Positions 58,298 through 64,000 of a stretch of DNA of 64,000 bases are shown one piece after another. The stretch spans positions 496,001-560,000 of the forward strand of contig CAVRTB010000006.1 in NCBI GenBank assembly GCA_963724065.1. Reading direction: 5' to 3'. The notes under the pieces are model-generated. The model did no database searches, was not told where the DNA came from, and saw only the letters and a program-made list of their open reading frames with translations. The translations under genes and the position numbers were made by a program. Within the stretch, counting starts at the first letter, position 1. Every line of letters begins with the position of its first letter. Source of the DNA: DASRIA01 sp963724065 (GTDB lineage Bacteria; Actinomycetota; Thermoleophilia; Solirubrobacterales; JBBDJG01).

Positions 58298-61200
58298 ATG
58301 GCGACGCAGGCTTGCGCAGGTTGCGGAACTGAGAATCCGGCCGGGGCACGGTTCTGCATGTCATGCGGGGACGCGCTCGCGCGGACCTGCCCCAACTGCG
58401 GTACGCCGACTCCGGCGGAGGCCAAGTTCTGCATGGCCTGCGGCTTCAACCTCCAGGGCGACGCGACCCCGGCTCCCGCGCCCCCGCCGGCGCCGGTGTC
58501 GGTATCGGAATCGCTTCCGGAGGAGCGCCGTCAGGTCACGGTCGTCTTCGCGGACCTCTCCGGCTACACCGCGATCGCCGAGCGCATGGACCCCGAGGCC
58601 GTGAAGAGCCTCGTCGACCGCAGCCTGCGCCGTCTCGGCGAGGAGGTGGATCGCTACGGCGGCCGCGTGGACAAGTACATCGGCGACAACGTGATGGCGG
58701 TCTTCGGCGCCCCGGTCGCGCACGAGGACGACGCCGAGCGCGCGGTGCGCGCCGCGCTCGGGATGCAGTACGCGATGACGGAGATCAACGAGAGCCTCAG
58801 CAACACGCACGGCGTGACGCTCGAGCTCCGCGTGGGCGTGAACACCGGCGAGGTCGTGGCGGGCGCCGTCGGCAACGGCTACACGGTGATCGGCGACACC
58901 GTGAACGTCGCCGCACGGCTGCAATCGGCCGCACGGCCCGGCAGCGTCACCGTCGGCGAGCGCACGTTCCGCAGGACGGGACAGGCGATCGAGTATCACC
59001 GCCTCGAGCCGCTCACGCTGAAGGGCAAGGCCGAGCCCGTCCCCGCCTGGGAGGCCGTCGGGCTGCTGGTGAGCCAGGCCGGCCGCGGGCGCCGCGCGAG
59101 CACGGGCGAGACGCCGCTCGTCGGCCGCGCCGACAAGCTCGACCTGTTGCGGTCGGTCTACGACCGGGTCGAGCGCGAGCGCCGCGCCCACCTCGTGACG
59201 GTGATCGGCCAGGCCGGGGTCGGCAAGTCACGCCTGCGCCAGGAGCTCGAGCGCCTCCTGAGCGAGGGCCATCCACCGCCCACCTTCCGCGAGGGCCGCT
59301 GCCTCCCGTACGGCTCGGGGGTCGTCTACTGGGCGCTGGGCGAGGTGATCCGCGCCGAGGCGGGCATCGTCGACGGCGACAGCACCGAGGACGCCTGGGC
59401 GAAGCTGCTCGCCTCGATCGACAGCCTCATGAAGGACTCGGGTGAGACGGCGGAGCCGCCCGAGCGCAGGGCGGCCGTGATCGGGCGCCTGCTGGGCATC
59501 GAGACGCCGCTCGACCTACCGCAGTCCGAGGGGGACGACCCGCAGCGCATGCGCGAGGTGTTCTTCTCAGCCGTCCGGTCGGTGGTCGAGGCGATGGCGC
59601 GCCGGAATCCGCTCGTGCTCGTGTTCGAGGACATCCACTGGGCCGACCACGGGATGCTCGACCTGATCGAGTATCTCGCGCAGTGGGTGCGCGGGCCGCT
59701 GATCCTCTTCTGCCTGGCGCGCGACGAACTGCTCGAGCGCCGCCAGCGATGGGGTGGAGGGCGCCACGAGGCGACCTCGATCCTGCTGGACCCGCTGACC
59801 GTCGACCAGACGCGTGAGCTGGTCACCTCGCTGCTCGGGGGCACGGACGGTGACGGCGGCGCCGTGGCCGCGGTCGCCGAGCGCGCCGGGGGCAACCCGT
59901 TCTTCGCGGAGGAGATGGCCCGCCGACTCGCCGAGGAGTCCGGCTCCGAGCGGCTGTTCGAGCTGCCCGACACCGTGCAGGGCCTGCTCGCGGCCCGGCT
60001 CGACTCGCTCGACCCGTCCGAGCGCACGCTCGTCCAGCATGCGGCCGTGATGGGACGCACGTTCTGGGAGGGATCGCTGGCGATCGCCGGCCAGAGCGAC
60101 ACGGCCACGCGCGAGGCGCTCCAGAGCCTCCAGGAGAAGGACCTGATCGTGCCCGACGTGGGCGTGCGGCTCGCGGGTGAGCGCGAGTACGCCTTCAAGC
60201 ACGTGCTGATCCGTGACGTCGCCTACGGCATGCTGCCGAAGGCGGTGCGCTCGCGCAAGCACTTCGAGGTCGGCCGCTTCATCGAGGACCGCGCCGGCGA
60301 GCGCACGGACGAGGTCGTCGCGCTGCTCGCGGAGCACTTCGGCCGCGCCGCGCTGCTCAGCAACGAGGGCGGCATGGACCATGACGATGCCGAGCCGATC
60401 CACCGCAAGGCCCTCCACTATCTCGAGGCCGCCGGCGACGCCGCGGCCGCGCTCTACTCGAACCCCGAGGCATACGACCAGTACGAGGCGGCGCAGCGCA
60501 TCGACTGCTCGCACGACCGCGGCGCGACGGCGCGCGTGGAGGAGAAGCAGGGCGACGTGGCGTTCCGCATGGGGCGCGTGACGAACGCGGTCGACCTCTG
60601 GGAGTCCGCGCTCGAATACCACCGCCAGCAGGAGGACCTCACGCGCGTTGCCGACCTGCACCGCAAGATCGGCGCGGGCCTTTGGAACCGCGGGGAGCGC
60701 AAGCTCGCGATCGAGCGCTACCAGAAGGGGATCAACCTCCTCAAGGACGGCCCGCCGTGCCTCGAGTTGGTGCACCTCTACGAGGAGGCCGCCTCGCTGT
60801 ACATGCATGCCGGCGACAACATGCTCGCGATCTACGCTTCGGAGAAGGCGCTGCGACTCGCCGAGAAGCTCCAGGAGACGCGCGTGGCGAGCCGCGCGCA
60901 CGGGATCTTCGGCCGGGTGTTCGGCCGCATCGGCGACACGGAGAAGGCGCGCGAGAACCTCGAGCGCTCGGTCGAGCTGGCGCGCGACTCCGACGACGGC
61001 GAGACGATCCGCGCGCTGCTCACGCTCGGTCACCATCTCGAGGTCTCCGAGGCGGACTACTCCGGCGCGGGCCAGGCCTACGGCGAAGCGCTGGACCTCG
61101 CGCAGCAGGTCGGCGACCTGCCGGCGCAGGTGGAGCTCCAGTCATCGATCGCGCAGGTGGCGTCTTACCGGGCGGCATGGGATGAGGTCGAGACTGCGGC

Positions 61201-61867
61201 CGAGGCGAGCGCCGACCTCGCCGAGCGCGAGGGCCTCGTGGGCAAGCTCTGCTACCCGTGCGTGCTGCGTGGCGTTCTCGCGTGGCGCGACGGTCGCTGG
61301 GAGGATGCCGAGCACTGGTGCCGCCGCGCGCACGAGCTCGCCGAGCAGGTCGGCTGGTCCGAGGTCTCCTTCTCCGCGCTCTACTGGCTCGCGCGCTCGT
61401 TGCGCGACGCGGGCGACTACACGGCCGCGATCACCGAGCTCGACCGCGCCCTCGACGTGTGCGAGCGCGCAGGCCTGATCGCCCAGTCGATCGAGGCGAA
61501 CGCGGCGCGCGCGATCACGCTGGTGATCGCCGGCAAGAAGGAGCAGGGCCGCGAGACCGCGCAGGAGGCATCCCACCTGGCCGACCGGCTCCACTACCCG
61601 GTCGGGCGCGCCGCCGCCCTGATGGCGATGGGCACCACCGAGGGCGACCCCGCCGAGGCGACGCGCATGATGGCCGAGGCGCGTGAGCTGTGGGACGGGA
61701 TCGGGCGCCCACTCGACTCCGCGATCGCCGACCTGCTGCTCGGCCACGTGCTGTGCGAGACCGGACAGGAGCAGGAGGGCCGCGAGGTGCTCGACCGCGC
61801 CGCCGCCGACTTCGAACGGCTCGGCGTCGCGCACCTCGCCGAGTACGCCACCAAGGCATTTGCGTAG
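58298..61867 (+). CDS. Zinc-ribbon/class III nucleotide cyclase/AAA-type ATPase/TPR protein
   Basis: A 1189-residue multidomain regulator. Residues 1-52 are two zinc ribbons (CAGCG...CMSCG; CPNCG...CMACG). The class III cyclase domain (about 75-250) has VVFADLSGYTAIAERMD (metal Asp), YIGDNVMAVFG (second Asp) and IGDTVNVAARLQSAA (Asn and Arg of the catalytic set), so it may be active. Next is an ATPase with GQAGVGKSRLRQEL (P-loop, ~residue 308) and LVLVFEDIHWAD (Walker B). The rest (about 720-1189) is TPR repeats. It resembles LuxR-less MalT-like AAA receptors with cyclase output. Confidence 0.92.
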   Translation: MATQACAGCGTENPAGARFCMSCGDALARTCPNCGTPTPAEAKFCMACGFNLQGDATPAPAPPPAPVSVSESLPEERRQVTVVFADLSGYTAIAERMDPEAVKSLVDRSLRRLGEEVDRYGGRVDKYIGDNVMAVFGAPVAHEDDAERAVRAALGMQYAMTEINESLSNTHGVTLELRVGVNTGEVVAGAVGNGYTVIGDTVNVAARLQSAARPGSVTVGERTFRRTGQAIEYHRLEPLTLKGKAEPVPAWEAVGLLVSQAGRGRRASTGETPLVGRADKLDLLRSVYDRVERERRAHLVTVIGQAGVGKSRLRQELERLLSEGHPPPTFREGRCLPYGSGVVYWALGEVIRAEAGIVDGDSTEDAWAKLLASIDSLMKDSGETAEPPERRAAVIGRLLGIETPLDLPQSEGDDPQRMREVFFSAVRSVVEAMARRNPLVLVFEDIHWADHGMLDLIEYLAQWVRGPLILFCLARDELLERRQRWGGGRHEATSILLDPLTVDQTRELVTSLLGGTDGDGGAVAAVAERAGGNPFFAEEMARRLAEESGSERLFELPDTVQGLLAARLDSLDPSERTLVQHAAVMGRTFWEGSLAIAGQSDTATREALQSLQEKDLIVPDVGVRLAGEREYAFKHVLIRDVAYGMLPKAVRSRKHFEVGRFIEDRAGERTDEVVALLAEHFGRAALLSNEGGMDHDDAEPIHRKALHYLEAAGDAAAALYSNPEAYDQYEAAQRIDCSHDRGATARVEEKQGDVAFRMGRVTNAVDLWESALEYHRQQEDLTRVADLHRKIGAGLWNRGERKLAIERYQKGINLLKDGPPCLELVHLYEEAASLYMHAGDNMLAIYASEKALRLAEKLQETRVASRAHGIFGRVFGRIGDTEKARENLERSVELARDSDDGETIRALLTLGHHLEVSEADYSGAGQAYGEALDLAQQVGDLPAQVELQSSIAQVASYRAAWDEVETAAEASADLAEREGLVGKLCYPCVLRGVLAWRDGRWEDAEHWCRRAHELAEQVGWSEVSFSALYWLARSLRDAGDYTAAITELDRALDVCERAGLIAQSIEANAARAITLVIAGKKEQGRETAQEASHLADRLHYPVGRAAALMAMGTTEGDPAEATRMMAEARELWDGIGRPLDSAIADLLLGHVLCETGQEQEGREVLDRAAADFERLGVAHLAEYATKAFA

Positions 61868-61896
61868 GCGGCAACGGGCTCTGCCAGACTTTCCGC

Positions 61897-62718
61897 ATGC
61901 CGTTCGTACGTCGCCCCGACGGAGTGGAGTTGCACTGGGCGGAGCGCGGTGAGGGCCCCACGGTCCTGATCGCGACCCAGTTCTTCGCCGACCCCTCGGT
62001 GTTCCAGGATCTGATCGGCCTCCTCACCCGCGATCACCGAGTGATCACCTACGACCCGCGCGGGATCGGCCGGTCGACGCGTCAGGGGCCTTACGACATC
62101 GCCACCGACGGGGACGACCTCGGCGCATTGATCGAGGCCACCTGCGAGGAGCCCGTCGTGATCGTGACGATGGCCGACGCATCCAACCGTGCCGTGGAGG
62201 TTGCCGGCGAGCGCCCTGAGCTGGTGCGCGCGATCGTGTGCGTCGCGGGCAACCCGGTCAGCCGTGTGGCGGGCGAGGGCGGGGATGGGCTCGCGGCATC
62301 GGACTCGGTCGTCGAGGCACTCTTCTCGATGATGGAGACGGACTACCGCGGCGCGCTGCGCACGATGATCTCGACTGCGAACCCGAACCTCGACGACGAC
62401 ACCGTGCGCGGTCGGGTGAACGCAAGCGTCGAGCGCTGTCCGCAGGATGCCGCGGTGCCGCGGATGCACTCATGGCTCGCGCACGAGGCGCTCGGCCCCT
62501 CGCGCGCGCTGGGTGACCGGATCTGGATCCTCGAGGATGGCAGCAACCCGTGGTTCCTCGAGACGACGCAGCGCACCGCGGAGCTGCTGCCCGACGCGCA
62601 CGTCCACCTCGTCGAGAACGGAGTGGTCTCACGCCCCGACATCGCAGTGTCATTTATCAGCGCGATCACGGGTGTCGGCGACGCGGCGGGCACGCGCGGC
62701 GGCGCGTCCTCCAACTGA
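61897..62718 (+). CDS. Alpha/beta-hydrolase-like protein with altered nucleophile elbow
   Basis: A 273-residue protein with hydrolase layout: FVRRPDGVELHWAERGEG, YDPRGIGRST (the usual conserved DxRGxGxS turn), then VVIVTMADASNRAVEVA where G-x-S-x-G is expected. Asp replaces Ser, a pattern seen in haloalkane dehalogenases, or the site may be dead. Late strand RIWILEDGSNPWFL and HLVENG lacks a clear catalytic His. ATG at 61897 lies 6 nt after CAGACT (61885-61890), fitting the leaderless pattern. Confidence 0.82.
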   Translation: MPFVRRPDGVELHWAERGEGPTVLIATQFFADPSVFQDLIGLLTRDHRVITYDPRGIGRSTRQGPYDIATDGDDLGALIEATCEEPVVIVTMADASNRAVEVAGERPELVRAIVCVAGNPVSRVAGEGGDGLAASDSVVEALFSMMETDYRGALRTMISTANPNLDDDTVRGRVNASVERCPQDAAVPRMHSWLAHEALGPSRALGDRIWILEDGSNPWFLETTQRTAELLPDAHVHLVENGVVSRPDIAVSFISAITGVGDAAGTRGGASSN

Positions 62719-62723
62719 ACGAA

Positions 62724-62753
62724 AAGGGGCCGTGCCTCCAGGCACGGCCCCTT
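62724..62753. terminator. Bidirectional hairpin terminator between convergent genes
   Basis: AAGGGGCCGTGCC and GGCACGGCCCCTT pair over 13 bp with a TCCA loop. On the minus strand the stem is followed by TTCGTTC (TTTT overall), so it terminates the Rpf-like gene well; on the plus strand it ends the hydrolase-like gene less clearly. Confidence 0.75.
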
Positions 62754-62782
62754 GACGTCGATTCCCTTTTGCGGGTGGAGTA

Positions 62783-63421
62783 CTAGCCGCAGACCGGCCA
62801 GTGCCCGGCGCCGCTGCGCGTCAGCAGCATCGCGGCGCGCCGGTCCTGCTCGCTCTCGGAGGCACGTGCGGGATCGCCCTTGCCGCCGACAGTGGCCCAG
62901 GTCCCGAAGGAGAACTGGTACTTGCCGCGGTAGGCGCCGCCGCCGCCGATCGCGCGCGGGTTACCTCCCGACTCGCATGACGCAATCCTCTGAAGGGTCG
63001 CGCGCACGCCCGAGGTCAGCCCGGCCCGCTTGTCACGCAGGTCGGCCCTCACGTTGCGGATGCGCTTGCCCAGCCTGCGGTTCGCACGCACGAGGGCGCG
63101 TGTCGACCAGCGCAGCTGGACCGGGGCGCGCACGTTGCGCGCCCTGCGTCCGTCCCGCTCGGCCACCAGGCGGTTGAGGCGCTGCTTCAGCTTCAAGAAG
63201 CGCTTCGCCAGCCGGCGGTGCTCGATGTCGTTTGGTGTGGTCATCGGTGTTGTCGTCATGCTCACCCGGCCGATCGGCGCAGTGGGATCGATTCCCACCT
63301 GTGCCGCGGTCCGGTCCTGTGTCTTGCCTCTCACATCGTTCGGCGTTGCCGCCGAGATCGCAACTGCTGGTACGGCTGCTGCGATGCCGACGCTGAGAAC
63401 GGCGATTAGGGGGGCCCTCAA
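62783..63421 (-). CDS. Secreted transglycosylase-like (Rpf-type) protein
   Basis: A 212-residue exported protein. Signal peptide 1-24 (LIAVLSVGIAAAVPAVAI). The middle (65-125) is basic and helical, and the last ~70 residues are the Rpf/transglycosylase-like domain: IASCESGGNPRAIGGGGAYRG (catalytic Glu), YQFSFGTWATVGG and the closing WPVCG, the two cysteines probably forming a disulfide. Rpf-type enzymes cleave peptidoglycan glycan strands and can resuscitate dormant actinobacteria. TTG at 63421 is supported by GAGGAGG 6 nt upstream. Confidence 0.9.
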   Translation of the reverse strand: MRAPLIAVLSVGIAAAVPAVAISAATPNDVRGKTQDRTAAQVGIDPTAPIGRVSMTTTPMTTPNDIEHRRLAKRFLKLKQRLNRLVAERDGRRARNVRAPVQLRWSTRALVRANRRLGKRIRNVRADLRDKRAGLTSGVRATLQRIASCESGGNPRAIGGGGAYRGKYQFSFGTWATVGGKGDPARASESEQDRRAAMLLTRSGAGHWPVCG

Positions 63422-63899
63422 TGGTCCTCCTCATGTCGTGGTCAGTGGTCGGCCTCTCTCCCTGCGCGCAGCGTTTGTCCCGGCAGTCACCTCCTTCAAG
63501 CGGCGTGCCAATGGACGTGGCGTGCGGGCCCTCCGCCGGCCTCGAGGCCGCTTTCAGGTCCGATGCGGGCCTTGTTCGTGTGGCCCGCCGCCGACGCCCG
63601 CCCGAAGGCGTTGCCGCGTCGTTGTCATTCGGCTCGCGCTGGTACGCCACTGCGGGCGCCCGTGGGGGCGAGCCGGTTCATTTTCAGATGTCCGGGACTC
63701 TCTTGGTACCCGGTTGACTGATAAGTCAATCGAGACCGTAGCACAGCAACTTGACAAACAGTCAAGGTTTTGTGACACATGTCACGCAACGCGCTCGTGC
63801 GGAGCTGGTCTTCCGGTCTCCCAGGTGATGAACCCGCCTGGGGCGCCGAAGTTGCGTCCGCGGATGGGCCGGCGGGGTCCGCGTTAGCATCAACGGGCG
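63422..63899. promoter_or_regulatory. Rpf-like leader and divergent promoter region with three GTCA palindromes
   Basis: No gene is seen in these 478 bp. Three palindromes lie at 63714-63729 (TTGACT-gata-AGTCAA), 63750-63766 (CTTGAC-aaaca-GTCAAG) and 63772-63785 (GTGACA-ca-TGTCAC). TTGACT (63760-63765) and TACGGT (63735-63740), both on the minus strand and 19 bp apart, form a plausible Rpf promoter. That would give a ~300-nt GC-rich leader. On the plus strand TAGCAT at 63885-63890 is the -10 for thrS. The palindromes cover the minus-strand -35, so repression is likely. Confidence 0.65.
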
Positions 63900-64000
63900 A
63901 TGAGGGTCACGCTCCCCGACGACACCGCCCGCGAGCTCCCCGACGGCGCAAGCGGAGCAGACCTTGCCCGCGAGATCGGGCCGGGTCTGGCCAAGGCCGC
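63900..64000 (+). CDS. thrS: Threonyl-tRNA synthetase, N-terminal fragment
   Basis: The first 33 codons of a gene that runs out of the window. The sequence MRVTLPDDTARELPDGASGA followed by LAREIGPGLAKA matches the TGS domain that begins bacterial ThrS (v-x-L-P-D-G ... G-x-x-a-x-x-I). ThrS charges tRNA-Thr. ATG at 63900 lies 9 nt after TAGCAT, suggesting a very short or absent leader. TGS domains also occur in RelA and Obg-like proteins, but those do not start at the TGS. Confidence 0.8.
   Translation, partial: MRVTLPDDTARELPDGASGADLAREIGPGLAKA

Noticed and set aside
63422..63728. c-di-AMP (ydaO/yuaA) riboswitch ahead of the Rpf-like gene
   Set aside because: Expected by analogy with other actinobacterial rpf genes, but the conserved purine-rich motifs of the class are not visible to me on the minus strand.
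63030..63887. 285-codon plus-strand frame across the Rpf-like gene and its leader
   Set aside because: Arg/Ser-rich product with no motifs; runs through the regulatory palindromes.

Overview
The window is GC-rich throughout and carries an actinobacterial housekeeping chromosome segment. Actinobacterial hallmarks are a SepIVA-type septation protein beside coaD, a WhiG-type sigma factor beside xerC, a secreted Rpf-like transglycosylase, and the gene orders yceD-rpmF-plsX-acpP-rnc-smc-ftsY and ffh-rpsP-khpA-rimM-trmD-rplS-lepB-rnhB-yraN-comM-dprA. The frequent secreted low-complexity proteins and a membrane-anchored sigma-region-4-like protein make me lean to a soil lineage such as Thermoleophilia (Solirubrobacterales and relatives). 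That placement is inference, not proof.

Layout. 0-1.1 kb: end of rsmD, coaD, sepIVA. 1.2-5.8 kb: accessory insert (SnoaL-like protein, secreted beta-propeller protein, drug-type ABC exporter). 5.8-15.8 kb: yceD, an inserted ltrA, rpmF, plsX, acpP, rnc, smc, a deacetylase, a degenerate hydrolase and ftsY; a 200-bp palindromic element sits exactly between acpP and rnc. 15.8-17.9 kb: a ferredoxin-type sulfite/nitrite reductase on the other strand and the 3' stub of a second beta-propeller gene. 17.9-27.2 kb: ffh (one apparent frameshift), ribosomal protein and tRNA/rRNA maturation genes, signal peptidase, RNase HII and the DNA-uptake pair comM-dprA. 27.3-35.6 kb: metabolic genes (thiD, ilvD, a folate-cycle-like protein), methyltransferases, an epimerase and an L,D-transpeptidase. 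35.7-41.4 kb: xerC, WhiG-like sigma factor, EF-G-like GTPase, RNase HI. 41.5-47.1 kb: HisC-like aminotransferase, an orphan binding lipoprotein and a partner-switching module (PAS/SpoIIE/HATPase fusion plus STAS protein). 47.2-53.4 kb: tRNA-Gly, tRNA-Cys, RNase J, a MerR-CBS-transporter cluster of less biased composition, an epimerase and tRNA-Val. 53.6-64 kb: a heparin-lyase-like secreted protein, a sulfotransferase, the membrane sigma-region-4-like protein, a 1189-residue cyclase/ATPase/TPR protein, a degenerate hydrolase, the Rpf-like protein and the start of thrS.

How the genes work together. Most of the backbone serves translation and protein export: FtsY and Ffh are the two SRP GTPases, LepB cleaves exported proteins, RimM/TrmD/KhpA/RsmD/RNase III mature RNA, and L16, L19 and L32 are ribosomal proteins. 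SMC, XerC and SepIVA serve chromosome handling and division. Signalling is carried by the partner-switching pair and the cyclase-type receptor.

Two themes recur. First, many genes have a TANNNT -10 hexamer ending only 7-10 nt before the start codon, which predicts leaderless mRNAs. Second, several essential genes (plsX, rnc, khpA, rimM) lack a convincing ATG/GTG/TTG start where family homology begins. The most unusual DNA is the acpP-rnc palindrome (its arm mismatches become G-U pairs only on the minus strand), the interleaved stems at 35.6 kb, the folded region at 51.9-52.1 kb, and a cluster of GTCA palindromes between the Rpf-like gene and thrS.
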